The position numbers and the translations under genes were made by a program. Shown one piece after another: positions 45,163 through 53,451 of a stretch of 64,000 nucleotides of DNA. Position 1 is the first letter of the stretch. Every line of letters starts with the position of its first letter. The notes beneath the pieces were generated by a model that did not search any database, was not told the DNA's origin, and worked only from the letters and a program-made list of their open reading frames with translations. The DNA is from Streptomyces sp. DSM 15324 (GTDB lineage Bacteria; Actinomycetota; Actinomycetes; Streptomycetales; Streptomycetaceae): the NCBI RefSeq assembly GCF_001514285.1, contig NZ_KQ949041.1, positions 1 through 64,000 on the forward strand. The letters run 5' to 3'.

Positions 45163-46143
45163 TCAGCCGCGGTCGCGCTGGTGGACGCGGGCGAGGAGGA
45201 GGTTCGGGTCGTCCTGTTCGACGTAGGACGCGCTGGTCACGTAGGCGCTTCGGCCGCGGACGGCCACGGCGGTCGGGTTGGACAGGCCGTCGGCGGCGGT
45301 GAGGACGACGGAGCGGCCGCCGTCGGGGGCGACGCGGAGCACCTCGCTGCTGCCGAGCAGCGCGGCGAGGACGGTGTCGCGGTGCCGGTCGACGAAGCCG
45401 AAGTCGTCGATGCCGGCCAGGCCGGTGGCCCGGGTGCGCACGGGTCCGGCGGAGCCGTCCTCGCGGACGGGGATGCGCAGGAGGGTGCCGGCGTCGCTGT
45501 TGGACACCCAGACGGCGCCGTGGTGGAAGCGCAGTCCGTTGGCACCGAAGCCGGAGGCGTCGGCTCCGGTCCCCGGCGCGAGCGCGGCTCCCGTGGCCCA
45601 GGCCGTGCGGGGGCCGCCGCCGACCGGGACGCGCCAGACGGTGCCGAGCACGGAGTCGGCGGCGTAGAGCACGCCCCGGCGCTCGTCGAGGGCCAGGCCG
45701 TTGGGGAAGCCGTCGGCGGGCAGTTCGGCGATCTGCCGCGGGGCGCCGCCGTCGCGGGCCAGGCGCCAGATGCCGGTCCTGCGGGTGCCGGTGGCGTAGT
45801 TGACGTAGAGGGTGCCGTCGGCGGCGCGGGCGATGCCGGTGACGACGGCGGCCGTGACGAGGGGGGTCTCGGGGTCCGCCACGGCGGGCAGGGTGGCGAG
45901 GGTCCGGGTGACGCCCGTGCGGGTGACGTTGACGATCTTCCGGGCGAAGAAGAAGGTCAGGTCGGCGGAGCCGTCGGGTGCGAGGGCGATATTCTCCGGC
46001 GTCTGCCCCTTCGCGAAGTCGAAGTGGGCGATGACGCGCGGGTCGGACACGCTCGGTTCGCCGCCCGCCGCGGGAGTCATCACGAGCAGACCGAGGGCGA
46101 GGGTCACCGCGGTGACGCCCGCCGGCCGGGGAAGTCGGAACAT
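45163..46143 (-). CDS. Secreted SMP-30/NHL-like beta-propeller protein
   Basis: 326 residues. A signal peptide (FRLPRPAGVTAVTLALGLLVMTPAAGG) is followed by repeated propeller strands: GIARAADGTLYVNYATG, FPNGLALDERRGVLYAADS, ANGLRFHHGAVWVSNSDAGTLLRIPV, LSNPTAVAVRGRSAYVTS. It resembles SMP-30/gluconolactonase and ScyD/ScyE-like proteins. The exact role is unknown. The ATG at 46143 follows GGAGAGG. Its stop lies next to the convergent chimera's stop. Confidence 0.78.
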   Translation of the reverse strand: MFRLPRPAGVTAVTLALGLLVMTPAAGGEPSVSDPRVIAHFDFAKGQTPENIALAPDGSADLTFFFARKIVNVTRTGVTRTLATLPAVADPETPLVTAAVVTGIARAADGTLYVNYATGTRRTGIWRLARDGGAPRQIAELPADGFPNGLALDERRGVLYAADSVLGTVWRVPVGGGPRTAWATGAALAPGTGADASGFGANGLRFHHGAVWVSNSDAGTLLRIPVREDGSAGPVRTRATGLAGIDDFGFVDRHRDTVLAALLGSSEVLRVAPDGGRSVVLTAADGLSNPTAVAVRGRSAYVTSASYVEQDDPNLLLARVHQRDRG

Positions 46144-46407
46144 GGGCCTCTCCTGGGGGGAGCATGGGGGTGGCTCCTTGCGGGAGCGCGACAGGCGCCG
46201 GGGTGCGGCGCCTGACGAACATCGCGGCGGGCCGGTGACGGCGGCGGCAGTCGCGGCCGGGCGTTCCCCCGCGTGGCCCAGGGCATGAACCCGGCTGCCG
46301 CACGCGGGAGACCGGGCGGTGCGCACGGGCGCAGACGGGGAGAGACAGCCGCGGGATCGTCTTCGGCACCGAAGGCGGTCTCTACCAGCTGCTGACCGGG
46401 GCGTCCG

Positions 46408-47490
46408 TCACGGGCTGAGCCCGACCCGCTCGCAGGCGGCCCGCACCGGTGGGGCGCAGATCCGCTCGACGGTGTAGACGCCGTCCTTGACCAGGGTCCC
46501 CCGGATGTCGGCGGCCTTCACCGACCGGGGGGTCAGCAGGACGGCCGGGATGTCGCGGTTGGTGGGGCTGTCCACGGTGGTCGGCGCGTGGTCGCGCGCG
46601 TCCTCGCCGCGGCCCAGCGCGACGGCCATGCCGGCGGCCTCTGCGGCCTCCTCGTGGAACGGCTTGTAGACGGTCATGTACTGCTCGCCCTTGAGGATGC
46701 GGCGTACGGCGTCGAGGTCGGCGTCCTGGCCGGTGACGGGCGGCAGCCGGTGGACGCCGGCGCTCTTGAGGGCGGAGATGACACCGGCGGCGATGGTGTC
46801 GTTTGCCGCCAGGACGCCGTCGATCGCGTACGGGCCGAGGGCGGCGATGGCGGCGGACATGTTGGCGTGCGCGGCCTGGTTGCTCCAGTCCTGGGTCTCG
46901 TACGACCTGGCGATGCGCACCCGGTCCTGGATGACGGAGAGCGCGCCCTTGCGGTACCAGACGGCGTTGGTGCTGGACGGGTCGCCGTTCATCATCACGA
47001 CGGTCCGGCCGTCGGCCCGCTTCTCCATGCCGTCCAGCAGCCCCTGGCCCTGGAGCCGGCCGACCTGGAGGGCGTCGAAACTGACGAAGCCGGAGATGGG
47101 GCCCTCCGCGAGCCGGTCGTAGGCGACGACGGGGACGCCCGACCTGCGCGCCTCCTGGATCGAGGAGCGCAGCGCGCGGGTGTCGGCGGCATCGAGGATC
47201 ACCACCGCGGCCCCCTTGGTGATCATGGAGGTCATCTGTTGCTGCTGCCGGACCGCGTCGTTCTCGGCGTTGGCGTACTCGACGGTGCACCGGGGGCAGA
47301 GCTTCTTGACCTCCGCCTCGATCTGCGGCCGGTCGGAGTGCTCCCACCGGGGGACGGACCGGCTGGGCAGGAGCAGGCCGACGGTGAAGGCGTCGGAGCG
47401 GGTTCCGGTGTCGCCGCCGCAGGCGGCGGCGGGCAGCGCGAGGAGGGCGGCGGCGACCGCCGCGGTGACCGCCCGGCCGCGCCGTCTCAT
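46408..47490 (-). CDS. XylF-like sugar-binding lipoprotein, coupled to phosphatase
   Basis: 360 residues. The signal peptide ends at a lipobox with Cys24 (LPAAAC). XylF-like segments include GAAVVILDAADTRAL, VAYDRLAEGPISGFVSFD, AANDTIAAGVISALK, LPPVTGQDADLDAVRRILKGEQYMTVYKPF. Its ATG overlaps the stop of the GAF/SpoIIE gene (ATGA), so the two are translated together. No permease or ATPase follows. It closely resembles the binding protein at 50124, so it may deliver a ligand to that transporter or act as a sensor. Confidence 0.9.
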   Translation of the reverse strand: MRRRGRAVTAAVAAALLALPAAACGGDTGTRSDAFTVGLLLPSRSVPRWEHSDRPQIEAEVKKLCPRCTVEYANAENDAVRQQQQMTSMITKGAAVVILDAADTRALRSSIQEARRSGVPVVAYDRLAEGPISGFVSFDALQVGRLQGQGLLDGMEKRADGRTVVMMNGDPSSTNAVWYRKGALSVIQDRVRIARSYETQDWSNQAAHANMSAAIAALGPYAIDGVLAANDTIAAGVISALKSAGVHRLPPVTGQDADLDAVRRILKGEQYMTVYKPFHEEAAEAAGMAVALGRGEDARDHAPTTVDSPTNRDIPAVLLTPRSVKAADIRGTLVKDGVYTVERICAPPVRAACERVGLSP

Positions 47491-50057
47491 CGCACGTCAC
47501 CGGCTTCCGCCCCGGCGCCCGGGTCCCGTCCGGTCCGGCCGTCGTGCCCGCTGCCCGTTTCTCCGACTGTTTCCCGGACCGTTTCTCCGACCGTTTCCCG
47601 GACCGCTTCTCCCTCCGCTTCTCCGTCCGTTTCTCCGTCCGGCACGACGATCTCGCTCCACACCTGTTTGCCGCCGGCCACCGGGACCGAGCCGGAGGAC
47701 TCCGACATCGCCTCGACCAGCATCAGGCCGCGTCCGCCGGTGGACTCCCAGTCCACGATCACCGGTTTGGCGGGCGCGCGGGGCGAGGCGTCGCTCACGC
47801 CGACCCTGACCCGGTCGCCGCGCAGCACCAGGTCGAGCCGGACCGGGCCGGTGGTGTGCACCAGCGCGTTGGTGACCAGTTCGGAGACGACCAGCAGGAC
47901 CGCGTCGGCTTCGGCGACCTTCCACCGGCGCAGGGTGCGCGCGGTGAAGCGGCGGGCGTGCATGACGGCGTCGGGCAGCCGCCACACCATCCAGCCGGCC
48001 CGGATGGGGCGGGTCTCCATGCCGTCGTAGCGCAGGAGCAGCAGCGCCACGTCGTCCTCGCGGCGGCCCGCGTCGCCGAGCAGTTCGTCGGCCATGGCGC
48101 CCGGATCGGCGGGGTCGGCCGCGGCGAGCGCGGTGCGGATGCGGCGCATGCCCTCGTCGAGGGGCAGGTCGGCGGCCTCCACCAGGCCGTCGGTGACGAG
48201 GGCGAGCACGGTGCCGGGGGCCAGGGCGACGGAGGTCATGGGGAACTCCGCCTCGGCGAGGATGCCGAGCGGCGGCCCGCCCGCGACCTCCACCTCCTCG
48301 GTGCCGCCGTCGGGGTGGCGGACCAGCGGGGCGAGGTGTCCGGCGCGGACGAAGAGGGTGTTGCCCTCCTCCATGTCGAGTTCGGCGTAGCAGCAGGTGG
48401 CGAAGAGGTCGGTCTCCATGCCGACGAGGAGCCGGTTGGCGTGCGAGACGACGACGTCGGGCGGGTGGCCCTCCATGGCGTACGCCCGGACGGCGGTGCG
48501 CATCTGGCCCATGATCGTGGCGGCTCCCGCGCTGTGTCCCTGGACGTCGCCGATGACGAGGGCGACGCGGTCCTCGGACAGGGCGATGACGTCGTACCAG
48601 TCGCCGCCGACCTGGAGTCCCCGCCGGGCGGGCAGATAGCGGGCGACGGCGATCCCGCCGGGCAGATCGGGCAGCCGGCGCGGCAGCAGGCTGCGCTGGA
48701 GCATGGTCGCGAGCTCCTGCTCCGCGTCGTGGGCGTGGGCGCGCTGGAGCGCCTGGCCGACGAGGGCCGCGGTGGCGGTGAGCAGCGAGCGTTCCTCGGG
48801 GACGAAGTCGTGCGGAAGGTCCCAGCCGACCAGGCACACGCCGGCGACCCGGCCCTTGGCGGGCAGCGGCAGGACGGCGAGCCCGCCCGGCCCGACGCCG
48901 GCGAGGCCGGGTTCCAGGGGGGTGCCCGCGGGCCACAGGTCCATCCGGCCGTCGCCGAGGGCGGCCTGCAGGGTCGGCAGGGAGCGGACGGGCGCGTCGG
49001 GCCATTCCGTGCGCCATTCGGCCCGCCAGGCGTCCGGCCAGGCGGCGGGCTGCGGCGGGTCGAGGACGGTGACCATCAGCCGGTCGTCCTGGAGGGCGGC
49101 GAGGGCGACCCGGTCGGCGCCCAGCGGCTCGCGCAGCGCGGACACCACCACGCGGCCGACGTCACGGACCGTCACGGCGTCGTCGAGGGCGGCGGTCAGC
49201 CACTGGATCCGGGAGACGTCGTCGGCGCTGCGGCGCAGCACCGGGGTGGCGGTCACCACGCCCAGGACCTGTTCCGGCCGGTCGGCGGTGGCCGGTTCGG
49301 CGCGGCAGATCAGGCTGAGCCAGCGCATCTCGCCCGTGGGCCCGCGGACCCGGAACTCCAGTTCGCGCCGGCCGGAGGCCTGGGGGGACGGCTCCAGGAC
49401 CGACATCAGGGCGTGCATGTCCTCCGGCAGGGCGTGGGCGAGGAGGGTGTCGGCCTTTCCGTCGAAGTCGTCCGCGGAGATGCCGACGAGGTCGAGGAGG
49501 GTGTCGTCGGCCTCGATCAGACCGGTGTCCGGGACCAGGACGAAGGAGCCGACGCGCAGGCTGCGCAGGGCGGGGTCCAGCAGCGAGGACGGCTCGGTCG
49601 GGCCTGTCACGGGCTGGAGGAGACCGGCGACGGCGTCGGCGTAGCGCTCCAGGAAGCGGCGCTGGTCGGCCTCGAAGCCGTCGGCCGAGGCGCCCGTGAC
49701 GACCAGGCACCCGAGCCGCCGGCCCTCCACGTCGAGGGGCAGCACACCCTGCGAGGGGTCCGTGCTCAGCCACAGCGGGCGGTCGGTGAGGAAGGCGCGG
49801 GCGGCGGGCGAGTCACCGGGCAGGGGAAGCCGGACCGGGGGCTCCGGCTGGGAAGGGGTCCCTCCCGCCGAGTCCACCAGCCGAAGCTCTTCGTTCCCGG
49901 CCCCGGGAACGTAGACCGCCGCCTGTGTCGCTCCGGCCAAGATCAGGGCCCGGTCGAGGCATGTCCGCAACGTACCTCCCGTCCCCGCGGCGGGCGCCGA
50001 CAGGTTGAGAACGGCGCACCCACCCACCAGAATCGCATATACGAACCAACCAGACAT
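47487..50057 (-). CDS. GAF/PAS-GAF-SpoIIE phosphatase with C-terminal ATPase-like domain
   Basis: About 856 residues. GAF-like domain about 30-180 (LRTCLDRALILAGATQAAVYV), PAS about 195-310 (VPDTGLIEADDTLLDLVGISADDF), second GAF about 325-480, SpoIIE/PP2C about 500-700 (GGDWYDVIALSED, GDVQGHSAGA, REDDVALLLLR), HATPase about 715-810 (VVSELVTNALVHTTG, GGRGLMLVEAM). The tail is a repetitive ETVRETVGET stretch. The ATG at 50057 is tentative: it lacks a ribosome site, and a TTG inside LRTCLDRAL with GGGAGG upstream is an alternative. The frame open to 51356 runs antisense to the next gene and is not used. Confidence 0.85.
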   Translation of the reverse strand: MSGWFVYAILVGGCAVLNLSAPAAGTGGTLRTCLDRALILAGATQAAVYVPGAGNEELRLVDSAGGTPSQPEPPVRLPLPGDSPAARAFLTDRPLWLSTDPSQGVLPLDVEGRRLGCLVVTGASADGFEADQRRFLERYADAVAGLLQPVTGPTEPSSLLDPALRSLRVGSFVLVPDTGLIEADDTLLDLVGISADDFDGKADTLLAHALPEDMHALMSVLEPSPQASGRRELEFRVRGPTGEMRWLSLICRAEPATADRPEQVLGVVTATPVLRRSADDVSRIQWLTAALDDAVTVRDVGRVVVSALREPLGADRVALAALQDDRLMVTVLDPPQPAAWPDAWRAEWRTEWPDAPVRSLPTLQAALGDGRMDLWPAGTPLEPGLAGVGPGGLAVLPLPAKGRVAGVCLVGWDLPHDFVPEERSLLTATAALVGQALQRAHAHDAEQELATMLQRSLLPRRLPDLPGGIAVARYLPARRGLQVGGDWYDVIALSEDRVALVIGDVQGHSAGAATIMGQMRTAVRAYAMEGHPPDVVVSHANRLLVGMETDLFATCCYAELDMEEGNTLFVRAGHLAPLVRHPDGGTEEVEVAGGPPLGILAEAEFPMTSVALAPGTVLALVTDGLVEAADLPLDEGMRRIRTALAAADPADPGAMADELLGDAGRREDDVALLLLRYDGMETRPIRAGWMVWRLPDAVMHARRFTARTLRRWKVAEADAVLLVVSELVTNALVHTTGPVRLDLVLRGDRVRVGVSDASPRAPAKPVIVDWESTGGRGLMLVEAMSESSGSVPVAGGKQVWSEIVVPDGETDGEAEGEAVRETVGETVRETVGETGSGHDGRTGRDPGAGAEAGDVR

Positions 50058-50074
50058 ATCTGCTGAAGTTTCTC

Positions 50075-50094
50075 GTCGATCGCCATCGATCGAC
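50075..50094. promoter_or_regulatory. 20-bp dyad in the divergent phosphatase/transporter promoter
   Basis: GTCGATCG-CCAT-CGATCGAC is a perfect 8-bp inverted repeat with a 4-base centre. It lies in the 66-bp gap between the phosphatase (50057) and binding protein (50124) starts. Its position fits an operator controlling both directions. No local repressor gene is adjacent. Confidence 0.6.
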
Positions 50095-50123
50095 ACCATC
50101 GTCGTCGACACCAGGTACCACTC

Positions 50124-51212
50124 ATGAAGGCCTGCATACGGGACACGACGGCCGCCGTGACCGCGGTCTCGGCGGCCGTCGTCCTCGCGGCCTGCGGGGC
50201 GGACGCCGGGAACGACCCCGCCGGGGGAACCGCGCCGAGCATCGCTCTGCTGATGCCGGACGCCACGACCGCGCGCTGGGAGGCGCAGGACCGGCCGCTG
50301 CTGGAGAAGAAGATCAGGGAACTGTGCGACACCTGCGTGATCGAGCACGCCAACGCCAGGGGCGAGGTGGCCAACCAGCAGGAACAGATGGACTCGATGA
50401 TCACCAAGGGGGTGGACGCCATCGTGCTGGTGGCCGTGGACGGCAAATCGCTCGCCTCGTCGGTCGCGGAGGCCCACGCGGCGGACATCCCCGTGATCGC
50501 CTACGACCGGCTGGCCCAGGGGCCGATCTCGGGGTACGTCTCCTTCGACGGCAGGGAGGTGGGCCGGCTCCAGGGCCGGGCGCTGCTCAAGGCGATGGGC
50601 GACGGGGCTGCGCGGCCGCAGATCGTCATGATGAACGGTGATCCAGCCGACCCGAACAGCGCCCTGTTCAAGGAGGGGGCGCTGTCCGTACTGCGCGGGA
50701 AGGTGAAGATCGGCAAGGCGTACGACACCCTCCAGTGGCGGGCGGAGACCGCGCACATGAACATGTCCGCGGCCATCGCGGCCCTCGGGGCCGACAACAT
50801 CGACGGCGTCTACGCGGCCAACGACGGACTGGCGGGCGGCAGCATCTCGGCACTGAAGGCGAACAAGGTCGCCCCGCTGCCCCCGGTCACCGGTCAGGAC
50901 GCCGAACTGGGAGCGCTGCGGCGGATCGTCGCCGGCGAGCAGGACATGACGGTGTTCAAACCCTTCGGTCCGGAGGCCGCGGCCGGCGGGGCGATGGCCG
51001 TGGCCGCGGCCCGCCGCGAGGGCCTGGACCGGGTCGCGACGAGCGAGGTGACCCCGCGGGGCGGCGCCCGGGTCCCGGCCGTGCTGCTCAAGCCGGTGGC
51101 CGTGACCGCCGACACCATCAAGGACACCGTGGTGAAGGAAGGCCTGCACACGGCCCAGCAGATCTGCACCCCCCAGCTCCGGCCCGCCTGTGAGGAGGCG
51201 GGGCTGATCTGA
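50124..51212 (+). CDS. XylF-like sugar ABC transporter substrate-binding lipoprotein
   Basis: 362 residues with Cys24 lipobox (VLAAC). PSIALLMPDATTARWEAQDRPLLEKK, MDSMITKGVDAIVLVAVDG, VIAYDRLAQGPISGYVSFDG and LPPVTGQDAELGALRRIVAGEQDMTVFKPF are XylF-like and parallel the protein at 46408. It is the first gene of a three-gene ABC operon, 70 bp before the ATPase. The ligand is probably an aldopentose or similar sugar, by family only. Confidence 0.92.
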   Translation: MKACIRDTTAAVTAVSAAVVLAACGADAGNDPAGGTAPSIALLMPDATTARWEAQDRPLLEKKIRELCDTCVIEHANARGEVANQQEQMDSMITKGVDAIVLVAVDGKSLASSVAEAHAADIPVIAYDRLAQGPISGYVSFDGREVGRLQGRALLKAMGDGAARPQIVMMNGDPADPNSALFKEGALSVLRGKVKIGKAYDTLQWRAETAHMNMSAAIAALGADNIDGVYAANDGLAGGSISALKANKVAPLPPVTGQDAELGALRRIVAGEQDMTVFKPFGPEAAAGGAMAVAAARREGLDRVATSEVTPRGGARVPAVLLKPVAVTADTIKDTVVKEGLHTAQQICTPQLRPACEEAGLI

Positions 51213-51282
51213 CGGGCCGGATCCGACGGGCCGCATCGCGCGACTTGGGCCTGGTCCGGGTCCGGGGAAGGAGTTGGTTGCC

Positions 51283-52056
51283 GTGCCCGACGCCCCCTTG
51301 CTGGCGCTGCGCGGGGTGTGCAAGCGCTTCGGCGTGGTCGACGTCCTGACGGACATCGAGCTGGAGATCCACCCCGGTCAGGTCGTCGCCCTCCTGGGGG
51401 ACAACGGGGCCGGCAAGTCCACCCTGGTGAAGGTGATCTCCGGGGTGGCGCCCGCGGAGAAGGGCGTCATCGAGTGGGAGGGCCGGTCGGTCCACATCAG
51501 ACGCCCGCACGACGCGCGGGACCTCGGCATCGCCACCGTCTACCAGGACCTCGCGCTGTGCGGGAACCTCGACGTCGTCGGGAATCTCTTCCTCGGGCGG
51601 GAGATCCGCCGGTACGGGTTCCTGGACGAGATGGAGATGGAGCGCCGCACCCGGGAGCTGCTGGAGCGCCTGACCCGGCGGGTCCCCGATCTGCGCGGGC
51701 CGGTCGCCTCGCTCTCCAGCGGTCAGCGGCAGACGGTCGCCATCGCCCGCTCGCTCCTCGGCGATCCCCGCGTGCTGCTGCTGGACGAGCCGACCGCGGC
51801 GCTCGGGTTCGAGCAGACCTCCGAGATCCTCGACCTCATCGACCGGCTGCGGGACCGGGGGCTGGGCGTCCTGCTGATCAGCCACAGCATGGGGGACGTG
51901 AAGGCCCTGGCGGACCGGGCCGCGGTGCTGCGGCTCGGCCGCAACAACGGCTTCTTCGACGTGAACACCGCCTCCCAGGAGCAGATCATCGCGTCCATCA
52001 CCGGCGCCACGGAGAATGTGCCCCGCCGGCCGTCCCAGCGGGAGTCGGGGTGGTGA
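51283..52056 (+). CDS. Sugar ABC transporter ATP-binding protein, single-domain (XylG-like)
   Basis: 257 residues. Walker A GDNGAGKST is at about 38-46, the signature is the unusual LSSGQRQ (Ser in place of the first Gly) near residue 146, and Walker B LLLDEPT is near 167. The GTG at 51283 has AAGGAG nine bases upstream. A TTG at 51274 is less likely. Only one ABC domain is present. Its stop overlaps the permease start. Confidence 0.92.
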   Translation: MPDAPLLALRGVCKRFGVVDVLTDIELEIHPGQVVALLGDNGAGKSTLVKVISGVAPAEKGVIEWEGRSVHIRRPHDARDLGIATVYQDLALCGNLDVVGNLFLGREIRRYGFLDEMEMERRTRELLERLTRRVPDLRGPVASLSSGQRQTVAIARSLLGDPRVLLLDEPTAALGFEQTSEILDLIDRLRDRGLGVLLISHSMGDVKALADRAAVLRLGRNNGFFDVNTASQEQIIASITGATENVPRRPSQRESGW

Positions 52057-53351
52057 AGGACATGCGCAAGGTGGCGGACGGCACCGCGGCCGACGCCGCC
52101 GCCGACGGCGAGGGCCGCCCGCCCGAGCGCGAGCGGCTCGTCTCCCGGGCCGTGGACGGCGGGGTCCGCGCCGTGCGCGCGGTGCTCGCGCTCCTGGAGC
52201 GCAAGCTGCGGGCGGGGGAGCTGGGCTCACTGCCCGTGGTGCTCGTGCTCGCCGTCGTCTGGATCACCTTCCAGGCCCTCAACCCGAATTACCTGTCCCC
52301 GCGCAATCTGTCCAACCTCAGCGTGGACATCGTGGGGACCGGCCTGATCGCGGTCGGGATCGTCTTCGTCCTGCTGCTCGGTGAACTCGATCTGTCCGTG
52401 GGGTCGATCAGCGGCCTGGCGGCGGCCGTCTTCGCCGTGCTGAACGTGAACAACGGGGTCCCGGAGTGGCTGGCCGTCGTCGTCGGCGTGCTCACCGGCA
52501 CCGTCACGGGCACCGTCCAGGGCTTCTCCATCGCCCGGACCCGGGTGCCGGCGTTCGTCGTCACGCTCGCGGGGCTGCTCACCTGGAACGGCCTGATGCT
52601 CGCCGTCCTCGGCGACAGCGGCACCGTCAACCTCGACGAGAACGGGCTGGTCGCCAAGTTGACCAGCTACTACTTCACCCAGGACGCCGTCGCCTACGGT
52701 GTGGCGGCGGTGGCCACCGCGGCGGTGTTCCTCGGTGCCGACCTGGACCGCAGACGCCGTACGGCGGTCGGGATGCCGCACCGCTCCTCGGCGGCGGTGG
52801 CCCTGCGCACCGCGGTCACGGCGGTGGTCGCGTTCGGCGCGGCCTATCTCCTCAACCGTTTCCAGGGGCTGCCGCTCGCCCTGCTGATCTTCCTCGTGGT
52901 GGTGGCCGGCCTGGACATCCTGCTGCGCCGCACCCACTACGGGCGGCAGGTGTACGCCCTGGGCGGCAGCATCGAGGCGGCCCGCCGCGCCAGCCTGAGC
53001 GTGATCCGGGTCCAGACGGCCGTGTTCGCGATCTCCGGCACGATGGCCGCGGTCGGCGGGCTGTTCCTCGCCTCGCGCATCACGTCGGTGAGCCAGAGTT
53101 CGGGCTCGGGCGTGCTGCTGGTGAACGCCATCGCGGCGGCCGTGATCGGCGGCACCAGCCTGTTCGGCGGGCGGGGTACGACCTGGTCGGCGGTGCTCGG
53201 CATGCTCGTCATCCAGTCGATCTCCTCGGGCATGGCGATCACGGACACTCCCCCCGCGGTGCAGTTCGTGATCACCGGTGGGGTGCTGTTCGCGGCGGTG
53301 GTCATCGACGCGCTGTCCCGCCACTCGCAGGAGGCACACGGTCGGGCGTGA
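52053..53351 (+). CDS. Sugar ABC transporter permease (XylH-like)
   Basis: 432 residues. A hydrophilic N-terminal 50 residues precede about ten membrane helices. Family motifs are LLLGELDLSVGSISGL (near 110), TLAGLLTWNGLML and the ATPase-contact loop YALGGSIEAARRASLSV (near 307). The GTG at 52053 overlaps the ATPase stop (GTGA). Two hairpins follow the stop at once. Confidence 0.92.
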   Translation: MKDMRKVADGTAADAAADGEGRPPERERLVSRAVDGGVRAVRAVLALLERKLRAGELGSLPVVLVLAVVWITFQALNPNYLSPRNLSNLSVDIVGTGLIAVGIVFVLLLGELDLSVGSISGLAAAVFAVLNVNNGVPEWLAVVVGVLTGTVTGTVQGFSIARTRVPAFVVTLAGLLTWNGLMLAVLGDSGTVNLDENGLVAKLTSYYFTQDAVAYGVAAVATAAVFLGADLDRRRRTAVGMPHRSSAAVALRTAVTAVVAFGAAYLLNRFQGLPLALLIFLVVVAGLDILLRRTHYGRQVYALGGSIEAARRASLSVIRVQTAVFAISGTMAAVGGLFLASRITSVSQSSGSGVLLVNAIAAAVIGGTSLFGGRGTTWSAVLGMLVIQSISSGMAITDTPPAVQFVITGGVLFAAVVIDALSRHSQEAHGRA

Positions 53352-53396
53352 TGTGCGCCACATCACTCAACCTTCGCAACTTTCCTTGAAAGTTTT
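53348..53396 (+). terminator. Tandem hairpins ending the XylFGH-like operon
   Basis: GTGATGTG-CGC-CACATCAC (53348-53366) is a perfect 8-bp stem overlapping the permease stop codon. It is followed by AACTTTC-CTT-GAAAGTT (53378-53394), a perfect 7-bp stem running into TT. The second, AT-richer hairpin with its T run is a plausible rho-independent terminator. Confidence 0.7.
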
Positions 53397-53414
53397 GTCA
53401 TCTAGGCTGACAAA
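53394..53414. promoter_or_regulatory. Operator-like dyad upstream of sigma factor
   Basis: TTTGTCA-TCTAGGC-TGACAAA is a perfect 7-bp inverted repeat with a 7-base centre, ending 38 bp before the sigma-factor ATG. It overlaps the end of the preceding hairpin. It may be an operator for the sigma gene. The regulator is unknown. Confidence 0.5.
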
Positions 53415-53451
53415 CCCTTCGGCCCCCAGCAGGCAACTGGAGCGTTCCTCC

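Noticed and set aside
50058..51356. N-terminal extension of the phosphatase to 1289 residues
   Set aside because: The extension lies wholly antisense to the XylF-like gene at 50124 and has no domain. The dyad and divergent starts fit separate genes.
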